A DNA stretch of 64,000 nucleotides, taken from Cinclus cinclus (Eukaryota > Chordata > Aves > Passeriformes > Cinclidae). Below the pieces are notes generated by a model that had not been told where the DNA came from, did no database searches, and saw only the letters and a list, made by a program, of their open reading frames with translations. Positions 10,455 to 23,002 of the stretch are shown one piece after another. How positions within the stretch are numbered: position 1 is the first letter of the stretch; each line of letters opens with the position of its first letter. The stretch lies in NCBI RefSeq assembly GCF_963662255.1, contig NC_085047.1, forward strand, positions 57,534,006 to 57,598,005. Reading direction: 5' to 3'. A program made the translations under genes and the position numbers.

Positions 10455-11040
10455 TGAGAGTGCTGGCTGTAGCTGGGGTAGTGCTAATTTTCTTCACAGT
10501 AGCTGGTATGGTGTTGTGTTTTGGATTTGTGACCAAAGCAGTGTTGGTAACACAGGGATGTGTTTGTTTCAGCTGAGCAGGGCTGAAACTGAGTCAGGGC
10601 CCTTTCTGTCCCTCACCCCACCCCACCAGAGAGAGGGCTGGGATGCACAAGGAGCTGGGACAGGACACAGCCTGGACAGCTGACCGTAGGGGTATCCTAT
10701 AATATATGGTGTTGTGCTCAGTGTATAGAGATGGGGGGACAAGGAGAGGAAGTTCAGAATTAAGGTATTTGTCTTCCCAAATCACCATTACACGTGGTGG
10801 AGCCTTGCTTTCCTGGAGATGGCTAAACACCTGGCTGCCCATGGGGAGTGGTGAATGGATTCCTTGTTTTGCTTCTCTGTTAAACTGTCTTTATCTCAAT
10901 GCACGAGTTTTCTCACTTTTCCTGATTCTTTCCCCTATCCCCACTGTGGGGGAGTAAGGAAGTGACTGTTGTGGAAGGAAAGAGAAATAAGAACAAGTGG
11001 GTGTTGTGGCACTTAGCAGCTGCCTGGTTAAGCCACAACA
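10455..11040 (+). repeat. 5' LTR
   Basis: About 585 bp, ending in CCACAACA at 11040 just before the decayed primer-binding region. Contains a promoter-like TATATGG segment (10700-10707) and the 'TTAAACTGTCTTTATCTCAA' block, which contains the polyadenylation region in this LTR type. The left edge is approximate. Confidence 0.7.
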
Positions 11041-11349
11041 GTCCTTTTTGCCGCCTGCTGTGGGGCTCGAAGTACCACCAGATGTGATTGGAATGCGCTC
11101 AATCGATTTTATAGCTATTATTGCTGTTTTGCTATTAATTGACAGGCTCCTGTTTGCCATAGGGCTTGCTTCCCTAAGTCTAGCACTCATTAGTGGCTGC
11201 TCACTGCACTGCTGTTCTGCTTATCACATTACTCTGTGGTGCCTGGGAACTTTTTGATAACAGCCATAGCAATGTGCTGGGCTAGCAGATGGCCAGAGCT
11301 GCTGCTGTGCTGCTCTTCTGGACAGGTTGGATCTCTGGTGTGAACTCGA

Positions 11350-11880
11350 GTGGAAGGGCTTCTGATCTGTGAGTGAGTCCATGTGGGAGCTGGCCACCCT
11401 GAGGCATCTGTGGCCCTGGACAAGACCATGCCAGAGCAGTTACATCTTGCAGCATCTGTAGCTGTGGTTATGTCTGTGCCACAGCAGCTGGACCTCTGAA
11501 GGGATTGTGGCCCAAAGGTAAGTCCATGCTGGAGAAGGCACACCTTGAAACATCACTGGCTGTGCTTGAGGTCATGGAAGAGTACCCCCAAAGTGTGTGG
11601 CTGTGGATAAGCCCAGGAGAGAGCAAATACACCCTGCAGTCATGGGTAAGGCCATGCTGGAGCAGGAACATCTCTGAAGGTGTTGTGGCCTGTGGAAAAG
11701 ACCGTGCTGAAACTAGTTTGCCTCAAAGCAACTGTGGCTGTGGGTAAGTCCATGCCACAGCAGGTAGACAGACCCCTGAGGAGTCTGTGGTTCATAAATA
11801 GTGCTTCATTTGGAGCAGGTACACTCCTAAGTGACTCTGGTCTGTGGAAAAGTCCAAGCCCAAGCAAGGCAAGCAGAAGA
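11350..11880 (+). repeat. Degenerate ~48-bp tandem array inside the LTR element
   Basis: About 11 units, each beginning near TGTGGC(C/T)TGTGG and containing a core like GTAAGTCCATGCTGGAGCAG. Good copies are centred near 11425, 11475, 11520, 11610, 11648, 11700, 11750, 11810 and 11855. It occupies the place where gag would start in a coding ERV. No coding function is suggested. Confidence 0.75.
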
Positions 11881-12349
11881 GTTGACTGCTATTTTAAACC
11901 CCATGGTCTGCTCCAAATTAACCGATGGTGGAGATTGTAATAGAAACATCTTGAAATTGTTGTAATGTGAAATTTGAGTTATGTGTTATAGGAATTACTA
12001 CAGCAGGAATCACCCAAACCAGTGGAGGACAAGCCTTACAGGAAGCAGTGCAAGTGCAGCAGTGACCTGACCTGACCTGCCTTTGGTGCCCAGTAACTCC
12101 ACACAACACACCACATCTCCTGTCCTGACCAAAGTCATGGACTAAATGAACATCCTAAAAAGGATGTTTTGTGGATGTTTGTGGATGCTTGATAGACATT
12201 TCACAGGGGTGATCCATAGACTAAGGAAGTGACACCTGTGTATTATTATATCAAAGGATGGTGACAATGGAGGTGGGTAATGAGGTACTGGATAGTGTAG
12301 GACCTGAGCATGACGTTAAGTGGTGTGGACTCAGGAATGGAGAATATGC

Positions 12350-12895
12350 TGGTTTGGGATGGGATAGAGCTAGGATTTATCATAGGACCTAGTGTGGGGC
12401 TATAGCTTAGTTTTGTGTGGAGAAGTGTTGGTAGCACAGGGATGTGTTTGTTACAGCTGAGCAGGTCTGACACTGAACCAGGGCCCTTTCTGCCTCTCAC
12501 CCCAACAGAGAGGGCTGGGAGTGTGCAAGGAGCTGGGAGGGGATACAACCTGGACAGCTGACCCCAAGGGGATATCTGAGATCATATGGCATCTTACTCA
12601 GCATATATCTGGGGGACAGAAGAAGGAAGGGATGTTGGGAAGTTCATCTTCCCAAGTCACTGTTACCTGTGATGGAGCTGTGCTTTCATGGGGATGGCTG
12701 AACACCTACTTGCCCATGGGAAGTGATGAATGGATTCCCTGCTGTGCTTTGCTTGTATGGTCAGCTTTTGCTTTAGCTATTAAACTGTCTTGATAAATCA
12801 ACCCATAAGTTTTCTCACTTCTCCAAATCTCTTCCCCATCCCAGTGGGGGTGGAAGTGAGCAAGTGACAGTTGCGGAAAGAAAGAGAAATACTCT
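12350..12895 (+). repeat. 3' LTR
   Basis: Aligns by eye with the 5' LTR from about 'GGGATGGGATAGAG' through 'GGAAAGAAAGAGAAAT' near 12890. It lacks the final ~140 bases present in the 5' LTR, so the element is truncated at this end. Divergence is concentrated in the first 80 bases. Confidence 0.7.
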
Positions 12896-15800
12896 TCAAT
12901 AACATGCCTGGAAACTGTCCAAAGAGCACCCAGACAAAACCTCCAAGCAGCAGGGGAGTAAATGCAGTGCCTTAGAGATGTCTCTCCCTAATTCTTATGG
13001 AATAAATCAATGCCTGGGAGGCAGCTTCCTGTGGTTCAGCTGCAGAAAGAACCCCACAAGGCTCTTTGGGAATTACCATCCATGATTTTTTTGTAGCTAC
13101 AAATCTCAATACAAAGAATTTTCATTATTATTTATTCCTTGCAGGGAGAAATTGCAGCTTGCTGGCTGAAGGCAGACTTGTTTATTTAATGTGTGCCATT
13201 TGCAAAACCTCTTGTTAAGCATCCTGAGCACGTTAGTAACAGGTCACATTTTACAGATGATGCATTATTTCTCACTTTTCTCCTCTCTCTTTAGGATTAT
13301 GTTTTTTATCTTCCTAATGAATTTTCTGCTGGAGTAAACCTGGAAGAAGTTATAAATTCAAGGACATCAGCCCAATTCCAACCTTTGCTGTTCAGTGTTA
13401 CTTCAGATGTATGAAATTAAATGGAGGATGGTTGCTGGAGGGACCTCCTGAGAAGTCTGGAGTGAACTTAGGCATTTGAAATGTTTGGGGATATTCTGAA
13501 AAACTCCTGCTGCTGGGCCAGTCCTTTTCCTGCAATGAGTAAGCAGACACTTCTGACTGCATTTATTTAGTATATGCTGAGCTAGGTCAACAAACGGCCT
13601 GCTTGAAAATCCCAGGCAAAGAGTTTCCAGCAGACACTGGCAACTGCCCTCCTCAACTGGGGTCCAATTTCCAACAGGAGCAAAGCCAAGCTCAACAACG
13701 AAGTTAAAAGCCAAACCATTAATAAACCGACTTCCTTACATTGTAAATACATCGGAAAAGGGCAGCAGTTCAAAAGAGAAAATGAGCAAAACTCTGATTT
13801 TTTTTTCCCTTGAAACTGAATCCCAGGGGGTGATTGTCCATTGAGATGCCCCCAGGAGAGTTGTGCTGCGCCAAGAAGCAGGAGAATTTGGGTAGGACGC
13901 GGCCAAGAGGCCTCCAAATTGTTGCACAACAGGAATTTGGGTACGGCGTAACAATCGGCTGAGGAAAGGGAAAACAGTTCTCGAAAACCTTACTCCTCAG
14001 CTAAACCAGATTCTCAGGCCATCTTGAAGCTTAATTTTGATTCTTCAGCTGGGTTGGGTGGGGGTGGTTTTTCAGTGATGTGTATGTGGTAATACACGCT
14101 GGCTGCGGTTCAAGTCATCATAAGAAAGTAGCTACAGGCAAAAAAAAAAATAAGGTCATAATGCTCCAATTTATAGTCTTGTAGTTTGGATGCACTGAGA
14201 GCTCTGTTAAAGTTCTCCCTCTTTGGAGCTCTAAAGGCACTGTAGAATGATGAGAGGTTTTGATCTGGCAAGTGCAAGCTCAGGGCAAATCCACCTTAAT
14301 CTTGGAAGTAACAAAAAGGGAGAGAGAATAAAACCTTTCAGCCTTTAAAACAAAAGTCAAGAAGAACAAACCTCAGTGGCCTTCAGAATGGAAAGCAGAT
14401 GAAGTTGTTCATCAGGGAGGACTGAAAGCAATGGAGATGAACTTGTTTGTGTATTATTTAAATAACTGTTAGCTGCTTTCCAGTCCAACGTACACTCAGG
14501 AACAGTACACTCAAATCTTTAGGATTTTGAAGCTGGGTGTCTGTGCAGAGTTTTCAGCTCCCCCCCTCCCCTCCCAAAAAAAATCTTGCTAAAAGAATCT
14601 TACCTGTATTATGCTTTCTGTGGACACTGCTGTAAACGCCCACTCTTCCTTCCATTGGCTTTATTACTGAGAACCTCCTGTTCTGCCTCTGCTCCTGCTT
14701 TAATTGAAGCTTTGCTAGCAGATAGCCATCAGAAAAGACATCTGCAATTCAATTAGATCTGTGCTTAAACTCAAGATCTCTGTGAAACCAGCCGATGCCA
14801 GAACAGAGTGCCCTCCATGGGCTCACTGGGGCTGCAGCCTTAGGTGCTTTGCACTTCGTCCCCCTCCTGCCCTGCTGGCTCCACTTACAGGTGTTTGAAA
14901 TGAGGAACCATTCCTCAGAGGAGGCTTGTAGGAGCTCATTTCCTCTTCCCTCCAAAGCAGGAGAGAAGCTGGAAACTTGGCACCACTGAGAAGCCATGGA
15001 ATCTGCCTTATAATCTACTGGAAGTGATTGCTGCAGAGCAGAATCTTTCTCCCATGGGAGGTAGGATATTAAGGAGTTCCAAAGGTGCTCCAGGGGTAAC
15101 TTACTGCATCTTTGGCATAGACACGAAAGTATGATGAATTTATAGGAATGCCCATACTAGAAGAAGTTGCGCTTTTTCACTGACTTAATTCAGTCTCTGG
15201 TGCTGTAAGTGGTATGTTCCCTGGTGCCAGCTGCTCCAGGGCCATCATTCCTGCTTGCAGTGACCCTTCGAGGCGACTGAGGTGAGGACTGAGGCAGGCC
15301 ACACCACTGAACCCCTGCAAGGAGCAGCTCTTCAGAAATATTTCCATGTCCCTAGAGGTAAACGTTGGTCTCTAAGTGATCCTGACACGAACCACAACCT
15401 TGTTTATAAATGCTCCAGAAGGATGTTACAAAGTGCTTCAGTGGTCTTGCTTAAAGCATTTGTAAGAACTGCAAAATAAAGACTTGCAAAATCACGACTG
15501 AAAGCAGCCAGAAGGGCATCTTTGTAGAAAAGAAATGGTGAAAACACCAGGTTTGAGGAGAAATGAACAGTGAAGGTGAGCATGAAGAGTGGGCTTGATT
15601 TGCAGCTCCTGGCAAGCTCCCCTGCCTTCAGGGAGAAGTGGCCCCCAGTTGATAGAGGAGAAAAGTTAATACTTACCTGGGATGGGAGAAAATTGAATGG
15701 GAATCAGAACACTGCAGCTGAGTGTAGCAGATGGGTTGGAGTGATGCACCTGTCTGTGCCCCTGAGTATAGGGTTTAGCAAAGCCTTGCTGAGAAGCCTG

Positions 15801-18185
15801 TAGCCATGAGCTTTCTCCATCTGCCTTTCACAATGTTGTTGTTCTTAGTTTATTTTTAATAAATCAAGTGGAGTCTTACAGGGGAAGGACTTAGTCTAGC
15901 AGGGTGCCTTTCTGTTTTAAAGAGTTGGCGGTGGGGAGGTTTGGGGCTGCTTTTCTACTGGAGCATCCTCGAGGCTTCCAGTGTTTTAACTTGCTCCTGG
16001 ACAGTCTGTGCTTTGGTGGAACACATGTATGTGCCTAGACCCCCCCAGGCCATCTGTGCTGAGCCTGTTGGATCAGGAGGTGGAAGGCTGTAAGACAGGT
16101 GGGACAGGAGCTTTCAGCTGGCCACTACCCACCCACCCTTCCCTCGAGGAACTCCTCGTGAGGATGATGCCCCCAGCCACTGGTGAGGCACATGGGGTGA
16201 GGAGAGGGCTGCACCTCTGCACCCTGTAGCCCAGGGGAAAACACTTCCACTTTCCATGGATTTTCTAATTTTATCTCATCATGGCTGCTCATAGGCAATC
16301 TGGAGGTAAAATTAACTTGTACCAAAATTCTCTTTGCATTTGACCACACTGCTTCAGTGGCGAGCACCCCTTTAAATAAAGAAGTTTCCTTTTGGGGATG
16401 TGGAAGTACAGGTATCAGTTGTTAGTAATTTAGAGAGGAAAGAATTCTTGTATCAATGCTAAAAAATGAATGCAAATATAAAACACTCTGTGGAATGCCA
16501 CAGCTGTTCTACACACAGTGATGTGCATATCAGGGGGAAGAAAGAATCCTTCCAGCAAAGCCTGGCAGTTCATGGCTATTCCAGCTCCTGGAAGACCAAC
16601 CAATCTACGGAGAGGTTCAAATGAAAACATGTACACTCTTTTGAGATGTTGTATATGAAAACTCTCAGACATTAATTTTCTTTTCAGAAAAAGAGAAAAG
16701 AAACGTTTAGTTTTGGTCTAACGTCTCACAAAATTCTATTTCTATATATACACTAATGAAACTATTTCACAACATCAGTACAGAGAAAGGATGTATCAGC
16801 TATCATCTGTATTAGAAGCAAACCCAGGATAAACCTTCAGTATTGCTAATTTCTGATGACCTTATCATAATGCCAGATAGATTTGATGTTCCCATTAAAG
16901 TGTGAGTTCCTGAAATAATGCTGCTCCTGTGAGACTTGTACCTTCTATTAAGAATGAGTCAGCTTCTAGCCTTGGGTTTCTGGGTAAAAGAGCTGAAAAT
17001 ATCAACGCATTGCAATACACCAAGCTAGAAATCAGAAAAAAGAGGGGGGAAAAAAGTCCAAAATTGTTTTTTCAGATCAAATGACATATTTGGCCTGAAG
17101 TTTTTGATAGTTTGACAACTCTGAAATTGTGTTACACCAAACTTGTTCGTGTGCTGTGACAGTGACACAATCTGTCTTTGGTGTCATGGTGCCCTGATCC
17201 TGTAACAAATTAATTAAGGGTTTAGGGTTAAACAAACACAGGATCAATCTTTCTGTTTCACAAAGTGGGACTGAATTTTTTTTCTTGATGTGTGACAGTT
17301 TCGTGATATTTAAGCATATGCTGGATTTTTAACCTTAAATACTATTTCTCTCTTTCCCTCCCAAGGAGCATTTTGTATTCAGTGTGTTTTATCTGGTGAC
17401 TCATATTATCTGCAAATAATCAAGCTGAAATACTAATTGCTTTTGAAGAGGGAATAAAGGATGACATTGTTCTGGATCATCAAAAGTAATTCAATCTGTT
17501 CCTCAAGGCAGGAATAAAGGTTGCAGCCTTGTTTACAGAAACAGGGAAGGCAAGGGGTCACTCTCAGCTGTGCAGATGGGTGAGGAGAAACAGTGTTCAG
17601 ATTTGGGTTATAGAATGCTACAACTCTACTGAGACTCTTAAAAGGAGCATTTAGTTCAGAGGCAGTGGTGTTCATTCACTCACCCCAAAATATTCTGGAG
17701 TGATTTTATTATAGCTCTACAACCTGGGCAGTGTTTGGCACTGACTGCTTTGTAGAAGATTGCTTTCCTGGAGCTCAGACTGTGCCCAGGCACCAGGGCT
17801 GAGGTCCTTCAGTGCCCAGGGGCATGGCCAGCAGTGCTTTCTCAGTGGCCCCAACAATGTGGGCAGGTCTGTGGATCCAGAACTCTCCAAGAGCAGGTTT
17901 CCTAAAGCTTAGGTTGTCAAGGGTCAAGATAAAGCACTGAGTTTTCTGTTTTCCAGAAACTGCTGGCTAAGTCAACGAGACTGAAAAATAGCAACAGCCA
18001 TTTTCAGCAAAAATAACCAGTGGCAGTAATGGTCCCATCTCCAGTCCACAGCGCATCACCCTTTCAGAACTTCAGCAGGAGCATGGCAAAGGACAGGAGA
18101 GTTATTTGAAAAACTGGAATCCTAGAATAACAGATTGCTTCTGGTTGGTTTGCAGTGCCCAACCCAAACCTCTTGCCTCCTAGGT
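12896..18185. other. Intergenic sequence
   Basis: No gene, RNA or clear mobile element recognised. Open frames of 60-115 codons (for example on the - strand at 13403-13954) show no family features and overlap each other in several frames. Confidence 0.55.
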
Positions 18186-18189
18186 CATG

Positions 18190-18620
18190 GATTTAAGAGC
18201 CTGGAGGAGAAGCCATGTGAGGAGCAGCTGAGGTCCCTTGGTCTGCTCAGCCTGGAGGGGACTGAGGGGAGCTCTCACTGCAGTTACAGCTTCCTTGGGA
18301 GGGGAAAAGGAGGGGCAGGCACTGATCAGTTCATTCCTGTGACCACTGACAGGACCCCAGGGAATGGCCTGAAGCTGTGCCCGGGGAGGTTCAGGTTCGA
18401 TATCAGGAAAAGGTTCTTCACCCAGAGGTGTTTGGGCACAGGAACAGCTCCCCAGGGAAGTGATCAGAGCACCAGCCTGGCAGAGCTCAAGAAACATTTC
18501 CACAATGCTCTCAGGAACAGGATGTGACACTTAGGGATGGTGCTGTGCAGGGCTAAGAGTTGGACTCCATGATCCTTGGGGGTCCCTTCTAACTCAGCAT
18601 ATCCTGTGATTCTGTGAATA
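18190..18620 (+). mobile_element. CR1 LINE, 5'-truncated 3' end
   Basis: Recognisable CR1 landmarks in order: GAGGAGCAGCTGAGGTCCC, a block around 'AGGACCCCAGGGAATGG', 'GGGGAGGTTCAGGTTCGATATC', 'AGGAAAAGGTTCTTCACCCAGAG', 'TTGGACTCCATGATCCTTGG' and a terminal GTGATTCTGTGA. Only the last ~430 bp (end of the reverse transcriptase region and 3' UTR) survives, as is typical of avian CR1. Confidence 0.9.
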
Positions 18621-19314
18621 ATGATTTATTGCACATTAAAATACTTACTGCTGGGTTGAAATGATAAATGTACACAATCCTATGGGTTTTGGTTTCAAAC
18701 AACTCACTTTTAAAAGATGAGAGGCTAATCTAAGGCTTAGTTGTTTCTTGAACAGCCTTTGTTTCATTGATGCTGGAAAATAATTTTCCAGGCTGTGGCA
18801 CCTGCTGACCTGAAGCATGAGGGAATGAAAGCAGACCCAAACATGAGGTGACCTGTGCTTGGTGCCTGTTTGTGCTGCACGCACTGACACAGAACCTCGG
18901 TGTGCAGCAGCCTGGGCTGTGCTCAGACATGCTCCATGTGTTGATACTGCACCAGCATGTGGCTGTGTTGGACAAACAACTGGCTGTGCCAAAATGCCCC
19001 CAGACTGGTGCTGCCCTGGGTCTCTGCCTGACCTTGGGTTGTGTGATAAGAGTCCTTCAAACCCAGACTTGTTCAAATGTATGCTTGAAATGCAGTTATT
19101 TGGGAAGCCAAAGGCTTTCTCCTAGAAAGGGTTGGGTGCTGTCCCTCCGATGGTACATGCCTGGAATGGGAGATGATGACCTGCACCAGCAGCACAGCAA
19201 ATGCCATTGCTGCTGTGGGTAAGGATACAAGATCATGCTTGGGCAAACCTGAGACTTGTTATCTCTTGGCCTGGGATTCATCAGAAGATTGCAGGGACAT
19301 AGTAGTAGAGATGT

Positions 19315-19580
19315 GGAGTGACTGAACCTTTAAGGGACCTGGGGAGGTCATGTGCTCCAACTTGTCATTCAAAGAAGGGCTAATTTCAGTGTGAGGGCAG
19401 ATCACTCAAGACTGTGTCCACCTGAGTTTTGGAAACCTCCAAGGACAAAAAATCCACAGCCCTTCTGGGGAATCTCTTTCAATGTTTGGGGTTTTTTTCC
19501 TAATACCCAATCAGGCTATTTTTTAAAACTTTTGATGCCACTTTTGTCTTGGCCCATGAAGTTTCTCACCTCATTTGGGG
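19315..19580 (-). mobile_element. CR1 LINE fragment, old, reverse orientation
   Basis: Reads as a reversed CR1 tail: 'GAGGTCATGTGCTCCAAC', then 'CACTCAAGACTGTGTCCACC', 'CCTCCAAGGACAAAAAATCC', 'CTTCTGGGGAATCTCTTTCA'. Strongly diverged from younger CR1 copies; edges approximate. Confidence 0.65.
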
Positions 19581-20630
19581 TGAAATAACTTGTAAATTGT
19601 AGATGAAGAGTACCCATCTTTTCCCACTGGTGAGACCTTGTGCATGCTGCTTCCCTTGTACTACCAGCTACCCTGGGTTGCAGACACCTCCTCCAGCTCT
19701 TTATCAGAGATAATCAACCCTTCCTCAGCTGTGACTGTCCACATGGAAATCTGGAATAGCTCCTGCTGACAAAAGAGGAGAAAAACTGCTTCTAGGGAGA
19801 GGAAGAGAGGCTGCTTGACTTTAGCTGCTCCACCTGCAGCTCCCATATTCAGGGGCTGCACACTCACAGCCTCTCTGTGGTGTCCATGTGCTTGGCATAG
19901 GTGACTATGGAAGAGCTCATCTTTTCTTCACAATGCAAATTAAGACAGAAATTACAGTGTACATGGTTTCGTTTGGGAGGTGTTTTTTGTTTTTTTTAAA
20001 TTGTTTGTTTTTGGTTTCAGGTTTTTTTTTTGTTTTGTTTTGTTTTTGTTTTTCCACAGTGTGTAGCTGCAGGATTTATGTCATTGGAAAGCCATGGGCT
20101 CTCTGGGGAGTCATCCTGCATGCCAGGATAAAAGGCAAATATGTATGGAGGAGCTGGTTGGAGCAGTGCATTTGAAAAACATAGATAAAATAATCCTCAA
20201 GCAATTAATTTATTTAGGCATGACAAAAGAACTAGCAGGTGATTCCTTTGTTCTCTGACAGGGACAATAATATTTTGTCTATAAAAAGGCTTTTTAAAAA
20301 TCCATCAGAATCCATCAGAATTTTTTCAATGAAGTGTTTTTGACAGAAGATACTGATCAAAATTAAAACAATTCCAAAAAGTAGCCAAAAGTGCTACAAA
20401 ATGGTCATAAATCTGTAGAGGAAAAATATAATAGGAATGCTTTCAATTCATAAGTTGCTAATTTTTAAAAATCTGGAATTTCACAGTGATATTTTTAAAT
20501 TTATGTGTTCTGTAGGTTTTTTTTAACATCATGGCTGACATGTCATGAAATCATCACGGTGAATAATAACATCTTATCATTTCTAGCTCAGAGTGTTGCC
20601 TGTTTGTTGTAGTGAAACAGTTTGGCACCT
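19580..20630. other. Intergenic sequence with a T-rich (GTTTT) tract
   Basis: No gene recognised. A low-complexity TTTTG-rich stretch lies at 19981-20055. A 10-bp direct duplication (ATCCATCAGA) occurs at about 20300-20320. Confidence 0.55.
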
Positions 20631-20708
20631 GATCAAAGTGTCTCCTGCCTGTCTTGTAAAAAAGAATGTCAAACTTCCATTACAACATAGGCAGGAGACA
20701 CTTTGATC
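20631..20708 (+). ncRNA. Candidate pre-microRNA-like hairpin (function unproven)
   Basis: Arms 20631-20650 and 20689-20708 are perfect 20-base reverse complements. Pairing continues inward with a G-T/U pair (20651-20688), a T-A pair (20652-20687), one C/C mismatch (20653/20686) and six more pairs (20654-20659 with 20680-20685), closing a 20-base loop. The whole is 78 nt, the size and shape of a Dicer substrate. It stops abruptly outside 20631/20708. I do not recognise the arm sequence as a known microRNA. A miniature inverted-repeat transposon remnant is the main alternative; either strand could be transcribed. Confidence 0.4.
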
Positions 20709-21346
20709 TAGAAAAGAAAGTATGTTAGTGTTTACTAAGTGGCAGATGGTTTTAATAGTTTTAAAATGAAACAGAATAAAAAAAATAAGGTTTTCCTATA
20801 TAATATGCAGGACAAATGAAATGCCATGAAATTATATGAAAAAAAATCCCTAAACCATAGATAGCAGGAAAGAGCATTTCTTAAGAGTAGGTGACCTTGT
20901 TTTTGGTAAGGGTATTTTCCTTTGTCATTTCCTTTTGACCAGGCTGGGTTTGCCAGGCACTGAGTATGCCCTGCATCTGCTGCTGGGATGGGGGCATGGA
21001 GCTGGCAGGGCTGTGAGCCTGGAAATGCCTGACTTCTTTAAAAAGAGAGGAGGTCGACCCATGTGACAAGGATGAGTCCTGCCTTGTTGCCACTGGCTTG
21101 TTTAAGGTCCAAGAAGAATTACAGGCCAGCGAATATTCCTGAGCAAATTCTTGGCAAAAATGTTTCTTAAACAAAATTAAAACCCCAAAGAGCTGCCCAA
21201 TCTGGAGCATAAACTCGAGAGAGTTATCTGTGGTACTTGGGGATCTGTTCCAGGAGACAGTGTGCTGAGCTCCATGTCTGACTCCAGCTATTTGGGAACT
21301 GGGTGCCAGCACCACAACATGCGTGTAAGCATATAACAATAATCAC
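20709..21346. other. Intergenic sequence
   Basis: A 152-codon - strand open frame (20881-21339) covers much of it but has no recognisable domain and an unremarkable composition. Nothing else seen. Confidence 0.5.
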
Positions 21347-21398
<52 letters not shown>

Positions 21399-21402
21399 GT
21401 TA
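21347..21402. repeat. (ATT)n microsatellite
   Basis: About 17-18 ATT units, uninterrupted to about 21398, followed by GTTATT. Likely polymorphic. Confidence 0.95.
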
Positions 21403-21699
21403 TTCCTCCAGCATCAAGCAGAATCATATGATAGTGTGCACACAGTGAGCAGCATCCAGAAACAAACACACACAGTCCATCACTCAAATGCTTCCCGGCA
21501 AGAGCAGAGTGAAATCAGACCAGCTCCAGGCTGGCTGACCAATAGGGTTTAAATCAGTATAAAACAAAAATGTCCTTTTGTGTTGCAGGTTTTTGGTTAG
21601 GGAGTTTGGTAGAGGCCCGGTGAGGGTTCCCATTCCCCTCTGATAACTCATCCTGCCCTGCTTTTACTGTTACCCAGTAATGTGAACATCAGTGCTGAT

Positions 21700-21750
21700 G
21701 GTAGGATCATTTAAGTCGGAAAAGGTCATCTAGCCCAACCATAGGGAACA
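21700..21750 (-). mobile_element. CR1 3'-end fragment, reverse orientation
   Basis: 'GGATCATTTAAGTCGGAAAAGG' followed by 'TCATCTAGCCCAACCATAGG' is the reversed CR1 terminus. Only about 50 bp survive. Confidence 0.7.
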
Positions 21751-23002
21751 GCTCAGCTTGCAGCTGCCAGCAGCATGGCTGGCTGCTGGTGGGACATCAC
21801 TCTGGTGTCCTACCTCTGGTGTCCTTCCAGCTGCACAGGTGTCTGCCAAATGGAAGAGCAGCTGACTGCTGGCTTTCCTGCATCAGAGAGTGGCAAGTCC
21901 TCAGAAGACATGAGATGGCCAGAAATGCGTTTGCATTTGTGCCATCAAAACTGGGGGTGTCCAAGCCCGAGGCACAGCTGTGCTGTCAGGAGGGGCAGCT
22001 GTGACATGGAATGGCTCTGCTTCCTGACTGTTCCTGAGGGTCTGCCTGAGCATGCAGTCCTCCTGTGTGCTAAGATGCTGGACATCTGCCTGCCTTACCT
22101 GTCTGCAGGATGGAGCCAGAACAGCTTGCAGTGTGCCCTGAAAACTTTTCACTGTGAGATTCCTTCTATGTGGCTCTGTTGGGTGCCAGCAGTTTTCCAT
22201 TCTGGCATTCATGCCAGACCTCCACGCGCCTGTCGAAAGCAAGGCCATGAAGGGTTACTGCAGGAGGAAGCACAGGGAAGAGAAAAGACAGATTTCAAGC
22301 CTCGAGTCAGCCAAAAAGCTGAAATTGTAGGAAGCTGCACTGAAAAGATGAAAAAAAAAAAATAAAGAAAAGAAAGGGAGATTTGAATGGATCCAAGCCT
22401 GCTGAGCGGTATAAAGGAGAAAAACAGTGCTGGCATGAAACTCTTCCAGCTGCTTTCCGCAGAGCCGGCACAGCAAATTTGTCACAGGAAGTAAAGCAGA
22501 AAAATGGAGTGAAATGGGTCAAGGCAAAGAGGGCACGTGGAGAGATCCTTTCTACCTCTGGCAAGGCCAGAGCACTGAGCTCACCTCTGCATGTGGGCCT
22601 ATGACCGGCACTGGATTTTGGGTGCCCTTGGAGAGGCACAGCAGGGATGTGGATGGGGCTACATGGGGAAATGTCCCCTGGAACTGGCAAAAGCCTTTGT
22701 GTCAGCTCTGCCCCCAACCACTCAGGGTGAAGCAGGGAGAAGAGTGAGCGCTGGCTGCTTGGTGTGGGACTTGTCAATCCTTCCCTTCATGCAATAGGTG
22801 AGTCCGGGGAGCACAAAAAAACCAAACCAAACAAAACAACAACAAAAAAAGGATAAGCCACTCAGCGTCGTTATGAAGAAGATGCCTTTCAGGTGTGACA
22901 TGGAGCGTCAAGAGTGTCCACGGGGGAAGGTTACCACTCATGTCTGGTGGGAAGGCAATACCGTCATGTCCTGCCATCACCCAGCCCTGCGACAGACTGA
23001 AA
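21751..23002. other. Intergenic sequence
   Basis: A 196-codon + strand frame (21775-22365) is the longest open frame in the window with ordinary base composition, but it shows no domain, repeat or family likeness and ends in poly-Lys from an A-run. An A-rich CAAAC tract lies at 22816-22852. Confidence 0.5.

Larger units (their letters stand above)
10455..12895 (+). mobile_element. Non-autonomous LTR retrotransposon (endogenous retrovirus-like), passerine type
   Basis: Two related LTRs (about 10455-11040 and 12350-12895) in the same orientation flank 1.3 kb. Matching landmarks in both include 'AGTGTTGGTA(A/G)CACAGGGATGTGTTTG', 'CAGCTGACC', 'CATGGGAGTGGTGAATGGATTCC' versus 'CATGGGAAGTGATGAATGGATTCC', and 'AAACTGTCTT'. 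After the first LTR comes a decayed primer-binding-site region (11046-11071, ending TGTGGGGCTCGAAG), close to the Lys-tRNA type. There is no gag, pol or env reading frame; the interior is mainly a degenerate tandem array. The two LTRs are well diverged, so the insertion is old. Whether it is ERVL- or ERVK-related I cannot settle. Confidence 0.75.

Noticed and set aside
18117..18180. Possible additional reversed CR1 tail ahead of the 18.2-kb CR1
   Set aside because: Only loose likeness ('GAATCCTAGAATAACAGA'); too little to support a call.
21775..22365. 196-codon + strand frame
   Set aside because: No recognisable family, no splice or promoter context, ends in A-run lysines; other frames in the same place are also open for 70-115 codons.
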